Below the pieces are notes generated by a model. That model saw nothing but the letters and a program-made list of their open reading frames with translations, had not been told where the DNA came from and did no database searches. A stretch of 12,136 bases of DNA from contig JAFXNY010000132.1 of NCBI GenBank assembly GCA_017529165.1, positions 1 through 12,136 on the forward strand, in the 5' to 3' direction. This document shows, piece by piece, positions 6,466 to 12,136 of the stretch (position 1 is the stretch's first letter; each line of letters opens with the position of its first letter). The translations under genes and the position numbers were made by a program. Origin of the DNA: Clostridia bacterium (GTDB lineage: Bacteria; Bacillota_A; Clostridia; Oscillospirales; Acutalibacteraceae).

Positions 6466-6520
6466 TTTCGCATATATAGTACAATATATAGTCTGTCAAT
6501 ATTTGTCGAAATATGCGAAA
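6466..6520. repeat. 10-bp inverted repeat and 9-bp direct repeat at the small-gene promoter
   Basis: TTTCGCATAT (6466-6475) and ATATGCGAAA (6511-6520) are perfect inverted copies 45 bp apart, start to start. Between them ATATATAGT occurs twice (6472-6480 and 6484-6492), 12 bp apart. The first arm overlaps the ribosome binding site of the 56-residue gene, and the whole element brackets its likely -35 box. This is the form expected of an operator, perhaps for the XRE protein, by inference. Confidence 0.6.
6471..6499 (-). promoter_or_regulatory. Candidate promoter of the small gene/XRE pair
   Basis: On the minus strand a perfect -35 TTGACA (6494-6499) is followed after 17 bp by TATATG (6471-6476, 4 of 6). 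The -35 is convincing; the -10 is weak. It would start transcription inside the ribosome binding site at 6462-6467, so the true -10 may be shifted. Confidence 0.5.
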
Positions 6521-6561
6521 ATCAAAAAAATAATTGAAATTAACATTCTTGATGTTTGTAA

Positions 6562-6590
6562 TTGACTAAAATTAAATATTGTAGTATTAT
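6562..6590 (+). promoter_or_regulatory. Sigma-A promoter of the proBAC operon
   Basis: A -35 TTGACT (6562-6567), a 17-bp spacer and a -10 TATTAT (6585-6590) lie 28 bp before the proB start. Transcription would begin near 6597, leaving a leader of about 20 nt. That is too short for a riboswitch or leader peptide, so control is likely at initiation or through enzyme feedback. An AGGAG ribosome binding site at 6608-6612 has 6-nt spacing. Confidence 0.8.
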
Positions 6591-6618
6591 ATTTGTAATT
6601 ATTTTTCAGGAGTAGATT

Positions 6619-7386
6619 ATGCGAGTTGTAATAAAAATAGGCACTTCAACGCTTGCGCATAAAACGGGCAAGCTTAATATCAGGGCGTTTGAAGAACTAA
6701 CTAAGGTTATATCAAACCTAAAAAACTCGGGTGTTGAGATTATTCTCGTGTCCTCCGGTGCTATAGGTATGGGCGCCGGAAAGTTAGGGCTTATCGGCAA
6801 GCCGGAGGATATACCCACAAAGCAGGCGGCGGCGGCAATAGGCCAGTGCGAGCTTATGTATATGTATGATAAGTATTTCGGCGAATATCATCATACTGTA
6901 GCTCAAATGCTAATAACCGCCAACGATTTTGAAGACGGTGAAAAGCATAACAATTTAGCAAACACATTAGCAAGGCTGTTAGAGCTCGAAGTGCTTCCGA
7001 TAGTAAACGAAAACGATACCGTCTCAACAGCAGAGCTTTCAATAGGCGATAACGATACGCTTTCCGCCCTTGTTGCGATAGATGCAAAGGCTGATTTGCT
7101 AATACTCGTTTCGGATATTGAGGGGCTTTATACTGCCGATCCGCATAAATGTAAAAATGCAGAGCTTATATCGGTTGTAGAAAATGTAGAGGATGTGCTT
7201 TCTTTAGGCGAGGGGAGCGTATCGGTGCTCGGAACAGGCGGTATGCACACCAAGCTTCAGGCGGCAAAGCTCGTAACTAACGCCGGAATAGATATGGTTA
7301 TTACAAACGGTGCCAACCCACAGCTAATATACGATATAGTTGAGGGCAAAAAAGTAGGCACAAGGTTTTTGAAAAAGGAAAAGTAA
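6619..7386 (+). CDS. proB: Glutamate 5-kinase, short form
   Basis: This cytoplasmic amino-acid kinase uses ATP to phosphorylate the gamma-carboxylate of glutamate, the first step of proline synthesis. In its 255 residues are VVIKIGTST (3-11), the SSGAIGMG glycine loop (45-52), the glutamate-binding NENDTVS (130-136), GDNDTLSA (143-150), SDIEGLYT (165-172) and GTGGMHTK (205-212), all as expected for ProB. The protein ends after the kinase domain. The C-terminal PUA domain of the roughly 367-residue E. coli enzyme is absent, as also occurs in other bacteria. The next gene, proA, starts 1 bp after the TAA stop, and the unstable product glutamyl phosphate must be passed to ProA, so close coupling makes sense. 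Proline feedback inhibition is usual in the family but cannot be judged here. Confidence 0.96.
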   Translation: MRVVIKIGTSTLAHKTGKLNIRAFEELTKVISNLKNSGVEIILVSSGAIGMGAGKLGLIGKPEDIPTKQAAAAIGQCELMYMYDKYFGEYHHTVAQMLITANDFEDGEKHNNLANTLARLLELEVLPIVNENDTVSTAELSIGDNDTLSALVAIDAKADLLILVSDIEGLYTADPHKCKNAELISVVENVEDVLSLGEGSVSVLGTGGMHTKLQAAKLVTNAGIDMVITNGANPQLIYDIVEGKKVGTRFLKKEK

Positions 7387-7387
7387 T

Positions 7388-8644
7388 ATGACTACGCAAG
7401 ATGTACTGATAACAGCTAAAAAATGTGCTTCAGAGGCTATTTTTTTAAGTTATGAGCAAAAGGACAGAGCCATTGAGCTTATGGCGCAAAAAATCGAGCA
7501 AGCGGCAGATGAAATAATAGCAGAAAACAATAAAGATTTAAGCGATGCAAAAGGTAAACTGTCAGAGGCTATGCTTGACAGATTAAAGCTTGATAAAGAC
7601 CGCATTAAGTCTATGACTGACGGTATGCGTCAAGTGGCAAACCTGCCGGACCCTGTAGGTAAAGTGCTTACAGAGACTAGCAGACCTAACGGACTAAAGA
7701 TAAAAAAAGTATCTTGCCCGATAGGCGTTTTGGCGGTTATTTATGAAAGCAGACCTAATGTAACAAGCGATGCGGCGGTGCTTTGTTTCAAGTCATCAAA
7801 TGTATGCGTCTTAAAGCCTGGTAAGGACAGTTACCGTACTGCCCAAAAAATAGTTTCCGCTATGCGCTTAGGGCTTAAAGAAGCCGGCATAAACGAAAAC
7901 TTTATAAATATCGTGCCGGATCCTTCAAGGGAATCTGCCACAATTTTAATGAGAGCTAAAGGGCTTGTTGACGCCCTGATACCGCGCGGCGGTGCAGGTC
8001 TTATAAAGGCGTGTGTGGAAAACTCAATAGTTCCCTGCATTGAGACCGGCACGGGTATATGCCATATATATGTTGAAAAAACGGCTGATTTTAATGTGGC
8101 GCTTGATATTATAGAAAATGCAAAGACCTCACGCCCGTCAGTTTGCAATGCGGCAGAGGTGTGCCTTGTAGATAAAGATATAGCAAATGAGTTTTTACCG
8201 CTTTTAAGCAAGAGGCTTACCGAAGATAGAAAATCGGGCGGTAAAATACCGGTAGAGCTACGGCTTGACAGTGAGGCGCAAAAAATAATAAACGGTACTA
8301 AAGCGAGTGATACAGACTTTGATACCGAGTTTTTAGATTATATTATGGCTGTAAAAATTGTGGGCGGTGTAGATGGGGCTATAGAGCATATCTCTTTACA
8401 TTCAACCCACCACAGCGAAGCGGTAATCACTAATAACAGTGAGGTTGCCAATAGGTTTTGTATGAGTGTGGATAGCGCCGCCGTTTATGTAAATGCTTCA
8501 ACAAGGTTTACCGATGGCGGAGAGTTCGGGCTCGGGTGCGAAATGGGTATTTCCACTCAAAAACTGCATGCAAGAGGACCTATGGGACTTAGCGAGCTTA
8601 CAAGCTATAAATATATAATAAACGGAAACGGACAGGTAAGGTAG
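7388..8644 (+). CDS. proA: Gamma-glutamyl phosphate reductase
   Basis: This 418-residue aldehyde-dehydrogenase-fold enzyme reduces glutamyl 5-phosphate with NADPH to glutamate semialdehyde, the second step of proline synthesis. Recognisable segments are PIGVLAVIYESRPNVTSDAA (111-130), PRGGAGLI (199-206), ETGTGICH (219-226) and TSRPSVCNAAEVCL (247-260), with the catalytic cysteine at 253. Near the C-terminus GGEFGLGCEMGISTQKLHARGP fits the conserved family end in two parts (about 383-404). Length is normal. One small oddity is the segment NVCVLKPGKDS (138-148), where many ProA proteins read close to N-A-x-I-L-R-G-G-K-E-A. The start ATG is 1 bp after the proB stop, with AAGGAAAAG before it. proC begins 4 bp after the stop. 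All three pro genes are surely one transcript. Confidence 0.97.
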   Translation: MTTQDVLITAKKCASEAIFLSYEQKDRAIELMAQKIEQAADEIIAENNKDLSDAKGKLSEAMLDRLKLDKDRIKSMTDGMRQVANLPDPVGKVLTETSRPNGLKIKKVSCPIGVLAVIYESRPNVTSDAAVLCFKSSNVCVLKPGKDSYRTAQKIVSAMRLGLKEAGINENFINIVPDPSRESATILMRAKGLVDALIPRGGAGLIKACVENSIVPCIETGTGICHIYVEKTADFNVALDIIENAKTSRPSVCNAAEVCLVDKDIANEFLPLLSKRLTEDRKSGGKIPVELRLDSEAQKIINGTKASDTDFDTEFLDYIMAVKIVGGVDGAIEHISLHSTHHSEAVITNNSEVANRFCMSVDSAAVYVNASTRFTDGGEFGLGCEMGISTQKLHARGPMGLSELTSYKYIINGNGQVR

Positions 8645-8648
8645 AATT

Positions 8649-9461
8649 ATGAGTACAAAGATAGGCTTTATCGGTACAGGAGTTATGGGTGGTGCCCTTG
8701 CCCGTGCCGTAAGCAAAACAGAAAAGGATATAATGCTTTCGAATGTGCCCGAGAGCACGGCAAAAGCATTGGCAAGCGAAATCGGCGGTATAGTTGGTAC
8801 TAATCTGAAGGTCGCCGAAAACTGCGAGTATATTGTTTTAGCGGTTAAACCGCAGGTTATTTTCAGCGTAATTGCCGAGATAGCACCGGTACTTAAAAAC
8901 AGAAAAGATAACAAAGATAACTTTGTTTTAATTACTATCGCCGCCGGCGTAAGTATTGATTCAATTAAGCAGGCTGTAGGTATTGATTTTCCTGTAATAA
9001 GGCTTATGCCTAACACTCCTGTATCTGTAGGCAAGGGTGTTATACTTTCTGCATTCAGCGATGTGAATGAAACCCAGAAAGCAGAGTTCTTTTCCCTCTT
9101 TTCTGCCGCCGGTTTTTGTGATGAAATAGCCGAGTCTAAAATAGATGCCGCAGGGGCGCTTACAGGTTGCGGTCCGGCATTCGCATATATTGCGATGCAG
9201 TCTTTGGCGGATGGCGCAGTCGCTTGTGGAATTGATAGGCAAACGGCAACAAAATATGCTGAAATGACCGTGCTCGGCGCCGCACAGTTGGCAATAGATA
9301 GTGGAGAACACCTCGAAAAGCTAAAGGACGCAGTATGCAGTCCGGCAGGCAGTACAATAGAGGGCGTTAATGTGCTAGAAAACCGAAGTGTCAGAGCGGC
9401 ATTTGCCGATGCGGTAAAAGCTTCATATAAACGAAGTTTAGAGCTTGGCAGACTCAAGTAA
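8649..9461 (+). CDS. proC: Pyrroline-5-carboxylate reductase
   Basis: This 270-residue enzyme reduces 1-pyrroline-5-carboxylate, formed spontaneously from glutamate semialdehyde, to L-proline with NAD(P)H. The N-terminal Rossmann fold starts at KIGFIGTGVMGGAL (4-17; G9, G11 and G14 of the dinucleotide loop). AVKPQV (65-70) and the active-site RLMPNTPVSVGKG (118-130) follow. The all-helical dimerisation domain has GCGPAFAY (173-180), SLADGAVACG (185-194) and the substrate-binding SPAGSTIEGV (231-240). Length and motifs are all typical. The ATG at 8649 follows the proA stop by 4 bp, with a TAAGG-type ribosome binding site inside proA. It is the last gene of the operon, followed by a bidirectional terminator. 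With proB and proA it makes a complete glutamate-to-proline route. Confidence 0.97.
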   Translation: MSTKIGFIGTGVMGGALARAVSKTEKDIMLSNVPESTAKALASEIGGIVGTNLKVAENCEYIVLAVKPQVIFSVIAEIAPVLKNRKDNKDNFVLITIAAGVSIDSIKQAVGIDFPVIRLMPNTPVSVGKGVILSAFSDVNETQKAEFFSLFSAAGFCDEIAESKIDAAGALTGCGPAFAYIAMQSLADGAVACGIDRQTATKYAEMTVLGAAQLAIDSGEHLEKLKDAVCSPAGSTIEGVNVLENRSVRAAFADAVKASYKRSLELGRLK

Positions 9462-9464
9462 ACG

Positions 9465-9496
9465 AAAAAATCGGCAGGTATTACACCTGCCGATTT
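9465..9496. terminator. Bidirectional terminator between proC and TSCPD gene
   Basis: A perfect 12-bp stem AAATCGGCAGGT/ACCTGCCGATTT (9468-9479/9485-9496) surrounds an ATTAC loop. Read on the minus strand it ends in a T6 run (A6 at 9465-9470). On the plus strand the T run is short (TTTAATC). It lies 6 bp after the proC stop and 11 bp after the end of the convergent TSCPD gene, and probably ends both transcripts, more strongly the minus one. Confidence 0.88.
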
Positions 9497-9507
9497 AATC
9501 TATATGG

Positions 9508-9762
9508 TTATTTTTGATTATCGTATGCCTGCCTTACGGCTATAGCTAATTGGTCGGCACAGGAAGTACCTTTTATACCGCAAAGATTTCCTTTAAGCTT
9601 TTCTTCTATGTACTCGACTGTTTGCCCTTCTAAAAGCTTTGATATTGCTTTAAGGTTTCCGTTGCAACCGCCGTAAAACTTAATATTTTTTACAATATTT
9701 CCGTCAAGCTCAAACTCAATCGCCTTTGAGCAGACAGATTGTGTTTCATATGTGTATTTCAT
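9508..9762 (-). CDS. TSCPD domain protein (TIGR03905-like), function unknown
   Basis: This 84-residue soluble protein matches the small stand-alone TSCPD family common in Clostridia. It has VCSKAIEFELDGN (10-22), FYGGCNGNLKAI (29-40) and the naming motif seen here as GTSCADQLA (65-73). Four cysteines (11, 33, 61, 68) sit in the conserved places. The related domain at the C-terminus of some B12-dependent ribonucleotide reductases has been proposed to bind metal; whether this protein does is unknown. The ATG at 9760-9762 has a GGAGG ribosome binding site 8 nt upstream (9771-9775) and a near-perfect promoter at 9782-9810. It is transcribed alone: convergent with proC across a shared terminator and divergent from malQ. 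The neighbours do not point to a function. Confidence 0.9.
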   Translation of the reverse strand: MKYTYETQSVCSKAIEFELDGNIVKNIKFYGGCNGNLKAISKLLEGQTVEYIEEKLKGNLCGIKGTSCADQLAIAVRQAYDNQK

Positions 9763-9781
9763 ATAATCAGCCTCCGTATAG

Positions 9782-9810
9782 ATTATGGGGTGTTTTTTTC
9801 ATTTTGTCAA
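9782..9810 (-). promoter_or_regulatory. Sigma-A promoter of the TSCPD gene
   Basis: On the minus strand a perfect -35 TTGACA (9805-9810), a 17-bp spacer and a -10 CATAAT (9782-9787, 5 of 6) lie 20 bp before the start codon. Transcription would start around 9775, which is at the GGAGG site, so the leader is very short. The -35 is 10 bp from the -35 of the divergent malQ promoter. Confidence 0.78.
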
Positions 9811-9820
9811 GAAAATTATG

Positions 9821-9849
9821 TTGCCAAAAGATTAGGGCCGGTGTATAAT
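9821..9849 (+). promoter_or_regulatory. Sigma-A promoter of malQ
   Basis: A -35 TTGCCA (9821-9826, 5 of 6), a 17-bp spacer and a perfect -10 TATAAT (9844-9849) lie 28 bp before the malQ ATG. Transcription would start near 9856. The ribosome binding site AAAGGAG (9864-9870) has 7-nt spacing. No clear cre-like or other operator was seen. Confidence 0.82.
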
Positions 9850-9877
9850 TTCTTTATTAAACTAAAGGAGACCTTAA

Positions 9878-11347
9878 ATGTTCAGTCGTTCAAGCGGAAT
9901 ACTTATGCCTATCTTTTCCTTGCCGTCAAATTACGGAATAGGAACACTCGGTAAAGAGGCGTATTCCTTTATAGATTTTCTTAAAAATGCAGGACAAAGT
10001 TATTGGCAGATACTGCCGATAGGACCTACAAGCTACGGCGATTCACCCTATCAGTGCCTTTCGAGCTTTGCAGGAAATCCGTATTTTATCGACCTTGATA
10101 TTCTCGTATCAGACGGTCTTTTAAGCACTAAAGACCTAAAGAATATTAAATGCGAAGTATGTGATATAGATTATGAAAACCTTTATAACACACGATTTAA
10201 CATTCTTAAAAAAGCCGCAAGAGCAGGGCTTGAGAGTAATGCAGAAGAAGCACACAGATTTGTGGAAGAAAACAGTGACTGGATATATGATTATGCGCTT
10301 TACAGTGCCTTAAAAGAGCATTTCGATATGAAGCCGTGGTATGAGTGGTCTCTGGATGTAAGGAACAGAGAGGCTACGGCACTTGAAGAATATAAAAACA
10401 TCCTTAAAAATGAAATTGAAGAAATAATCTATATTCAGTATTTGTTCTATAAACAGTGGAATAATTTGAGAAATTATGCTCACGAAAACGGGATAAAGAT
10501 TATAGGCGATATGCCGATTTATGTCTCTTACGATTCGGCTGATGTTTGGAGCAATACAAAGTTTTTCAAACTACATGAGGACGGCAGCCCTAAATGCGTG
10601 GCAGGCGTTCCGCCCGATGCATTTTCGGATGACGGTCAGCTCTGGGGCAACCCCATTTACGACTGGCAAAGCTTAAAGCGTGACGGTTACGGCTTTTGGA
10701 TAAGAAGAATAGGCGCCGCCGCACGCACTTATGATGTGATACGAATAGACCATTTCAGAGGGCTTGAAAGCTTTTGGGAGGTGCCTGCAAACGCTAAAAC
10801 CGCAAAGCAGGGGCGTTGGGTAAAGGGACCCGGGATAGAGTTTGTAAATACAATAACCTCATGGTTTAATACCACCGAGTTTATAGCCGAAGATTTAGGA
10901 ATACTCACGCCGGGTGTTCGAAAACTGCTTGCTGATTCAGGTCTGCCAGGTATGAAGGTATTAGAGTTTGCGTTTAACCCAGAAGACACGGAGGGTGCAT
11001 ATCTGCCGCATAAATATGATAAAAACTGTGTTTGTTATATAGGCACGCACGATAACGATACATTGACCGGCTGGTATAAATCGGGCAATAAAAAAGAAAT
11101 AAAGTTTGCAAAGGAATATCTCTCTTCCGGTGAAGATTTTGCGGATAGTGTTATAAGAGCGGGTATGCGGTCAAATGCAAACCTATTTATAGTACAAATG
11201 CAAGATTGGCTCTCACTTGAAAGTGCGGCGCGCATAAACACCCCGGGCACAGCCGTTGGCAACTGGCGCTGGCGGATGAGTAAAGGAGCTATAAGTAAGG
11301 CTCTTGCAAACCGCATAAAAAGGATGACGAAGACATATTCAAGATGA
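9878..11347 (+). CDS. malQ: 4-alpha-glucanotransferase (amylomaltase)
   Basis: This 489-residue cytoplasmic GH77 enzyme moves alpha-1,4-glucan segments between chains and releases glucose, in maltodextrin or glycogen use. The N-terminus has the family signature RSSGILMPIFSLPSNYGIG (4-22) and QILPIGPTSYGDSPYQ (44-59). PPDAFSDDGQLWGNP (245-259) is typical of GH77. Catalytic residues are visible: nucleophile Asp291 in RIDHFRG, acid/base Glu338 in FIAEDLG, and transition-state Asp392 in GTHDND. Length fits the roughly 500-residue bacterial type without the extended N-terminal domain of the E. coli protein. The ATG has a strong AAAGGAG at 7 nt. It has its own promoter and terminator and is not next to glycogen or maltose genes in this window, though a GT8 gene follows. 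Confidence 0.97.
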   Translation: MFSRSSGILMPIFSLPSNYGIGTLGKEAYSFIDFLKNAGQSYWQILPIGPTSYGDSPYQCLSSFAGNPYFIDLDILVSDGLLSTKDLKNIKCEVCDIDYENLYNTRFNILKKAARAGLESNAEEAHRFVEENSDWIYDYALYSALKEHFDMKPWYEWSLDVRNREATALEEYKNILKNEIEEIIYIQYLFYKQWNNLRNYAHENGIKIIGDMPIYVSYDSADVWSNTKFFKLHEDGSPKCVAGVPPDAFSDDGQLWGNPIYDWQSLKRDGYGFWIRRIGAAARTYDVIRIDHFRGLESFWEVPANAKTAKQGRWVKGPGIEFVNTITSWFNTTEFIAEDLGILTPGVRKLLADSGLPGMKVLEFAFNPEDTEGAYLPHKYDKNCVCYIGTHDNDTLTGWYKSGNKKEIKFAKEYLSSGEDFADSVIRAGMRSNANLFIVQMQDWLSLESAARINTPGTAVGNWRWRMSKGAISKALANRIKRMTKTYSR

Positions 11348-11356
11348 ACATTGATG

Positions 11357-11390
11357 GCGACTCTCTGAATCGGAGAGTCGCTCTCTTTTT
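11357..11390 (+). terminator. Intrinsic terminator after malQ
   Basis: A perfect 9-bp stem GCGACTCTC/GAGAGTCGC (11357-11365/11373-11381) with a TGAATCG loop is followed by TCTC and a T5 run (11386-11390). It begins 9 bp after the malQ stop, so malQ is monocistronic and the GT8 gene should have its own promoter. Confidence 0.92.
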
Positions 11391-11396
11391 GGTAGT

Positions 11397-11426
11397 TTGA
11401 TTATTTTACGGTACATATTGTATAAT
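11397..11426 (+). promoter_or_regulatory. Candidate promoter of the GT8 gene
   Basis: A perfect -10 TATAAT (11421-11426) is preceded at 18 bp by a weak -35 TTGATT (11397-11402, 4 of 6). It follows directly after the malQ terminator. Transcription would start around 11433, at the ribosome binding site, so the leader is very short. Confidence 0.6.
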
Positions 11427-11448
11427 TCTTCCAAAAGGAGATGAGAGC

Positions 11449-12136
11449 TTGAACATTATGTTTTGCGGCGATAAAAATGCCGTAACAGGTATAATATTTT
11501 GTGTAAGAGCTATATGCCGGCATGAAAAATCGCCCATAAACTTTTTTGTTATTACTGCTAATATAGATGGTAAAATTGGCGGTATTCCGCAAGAGCTTAC
11601 GGATACTCTGAAAACTGTAATAAAAGACGGAAATACCGAAAACACGGCAACTGTTATTGATATAAGCAGTCTTTTCTCATCATATTTGCCCACGGCTAAT
11701 ATGTCCACCCGCTTTACTCCTGCATGTATGCTTCGTCTGTTCGCCGATTTAATACCCGATATTCCCGATAAGATTTTATACCTTGATACTGATGTGTTGT
11801 GCAGAAAGAGCTTTAAGTCCTTTTACGATACCGATATATCGGCTATCGAAATTGCAGGCGTGCCTGATAGGTACGGCAAGTGGTTTTTTGGCAATGTGTT
11901 TAGACATAACTATCTTAATTCCGGCGTTTTGCTTATGAATATGAAAAATATACGCTCGAGCGGACTTTTTTTAAATTGCCGTATTATGTGCAGAGATAAG
12001 AAAATGTTTATGCCCGACCAAAGCTCGCTTAATAAGCTGGCTATTAAAAGGAAGCTTGACAGGCGGTATAACGAGCAGGCAGGTATTAAAGAAAACACAG
12101 TATTTAAGCATTTCACTACTTTCTTTAAGTTTTTCC
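11449..12136 (+). CDS. Glycosyltransferase family 8, N-terminal part (cut by window edge)
   Basis: A frame of 229 codons runs open to the right edge. It shows GT8 features (LgtC / LPS glucosyltransferase-like, GT-A fold): SINFFV-like PINFFVITANIDG near residues 28-40, RLFADLIPDIPDKILYLDTD at about 98-117 with the DTD metal-binding motif, YLNSGVLLMNMKNIR at about 156-170, and MPDQSSLNKL near 187-196. The enzyme would transfer a hexose from a nucleotide sugar to a surface glycan or similar acceptor. The start is taken as TTG (11449-11451) because AAAAGGAG (11433-11440) lies 8 nt before it. The ATG at 11441 runs into a stop after three codons, and the in-frame ATG at 11458 is 17 nt from the site. 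It follows malQ but is separated by a strong terminator. The C-terminal histidine motif of the family is beyond the window. Confidence 0.88.
   Translation, partial: MNIMFCGDKNAVTGIIFCVRAICRHEKSPINFFVITANIDGKIGGIPQELTDTLKTVIKDGNTENTATVIDISSLFSSYLPTANMSTRFTPACMLRLFADLIPDIPDKILYLDTDVLCRKSFKSFYDTDISAIEIAGVPDRYGKWFFGNVFRHNYLNSGVLLMNMKNIRSSGLFLNCRIMCRDKKMFMPDQSSLNKLAIKRKLDRRYNEQAGIKENTVFKHFTTFFKFF

Noticed and set aside
6455..6499. Longer start of the 56-residue protein at 6499.
   Set aside because: It would begin in the -35 box and translate through the AAAGGAG site that serves the ATG at 6454.
8498..9457. A 319-codon open frame on the minus strand opposite proC.
   Set aside because: It runs antisense to a full-length proC with all motifs intact; its composition (Ser/Ala/Ile/Leu-rich) is that of a reverse-strand shadow, and it has no ribosome binding site or recognisable domain.
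9739..9954. A 71-codon plus-strand frame leading into malQ.
   Set aside because: It overlaps the TSCPD start, both divergent promoters and the malQ start in another frame; there is no ribosome binding site for it.
1..12136. Search by eye for CRISPR repeats, tRNA or rRNA genes, transposases, integrases and attachment repeats.
   Set aside because: None seen; coding content and spacing look like ordinary chromosome. A covariance-model scan would be needed to exclude small RNAs fully.

Overview
The window looks like a chromosomal segment of a low-to-moderate GC member of the Firmicutes, most likely class Clostridia. This is an inference from strong AGGAG-type ribosome binding sites in front of nearly every gene, A+T-rich intergenic DNA with textbook sigma-A promoters, a lysine (L-box) riboswitch, a lipoprotein-type amino-acid ABC transporter and a TSCPD small protein. 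No mobile element, CRISPR array, tRNA or rRNA was seen.

Layout. (1) Bases 1-3160, minus strand: a tightly coupled surface-polysaccharide operon read right to left. It runs from a promoter (3132-3160) through a GT4 glycosyltransferase, a GT2 glycosyltransferase that starts with TTG, a NodB-type polysaccharide deacetylase, and the N-terminus of a further gene (probably another glycosyltransferase) cut by the left edge. Junctions overlap or are only 2 bp apart. (2) Bases 3263-5963, plus strand: promoter, lysine riboswitch with intrinsic terminator, then a three-gene polar amino-acid ABC importer (lipoprotein, permease, ATPase), ended by a terminator hairpin. The riboswitch makes lysine the likely cargo and predicts that import is shut off when cell lysine is high. 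(3) Bases 5977-6520, minus strand: a 56-residue protein followed by an 80-residue XRE/Cro-type regulator. The regulator's ribosome binding site is buried in a 13-pair hairpin, and a 10-bp inverted repeat flanks the probable promoter of the pair. (4) Bases 6562-9496, plus strand: a complete proline pathway, proB-proA-proC, from glutamate to proline, with 1-4 bp between genes and its own promoter. (5) Bases 9508-9849: a minus-strand TSCPD-family gene, divergent from malQ, with back-to-back promoters. (6) Bases 9878-11390: malQ (4-alpha-glucanotransferase) with a strong terminator. (7) From 11449 to the right edge: the N-terminal part of a GT8 glycosyltransferase, again with a TTG start.

Most genes belong to known families. 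The parts that most repay attention are regulatory: the riboswitch in front of the importer, the hairpin over the XRE gene's ribosome binding site, and the repeat structure around the promoter of the small gene. I found no convincing wholly new multi-gene system; the small-protein/XRE pair is the only module whose function cannot be read from the sequence.
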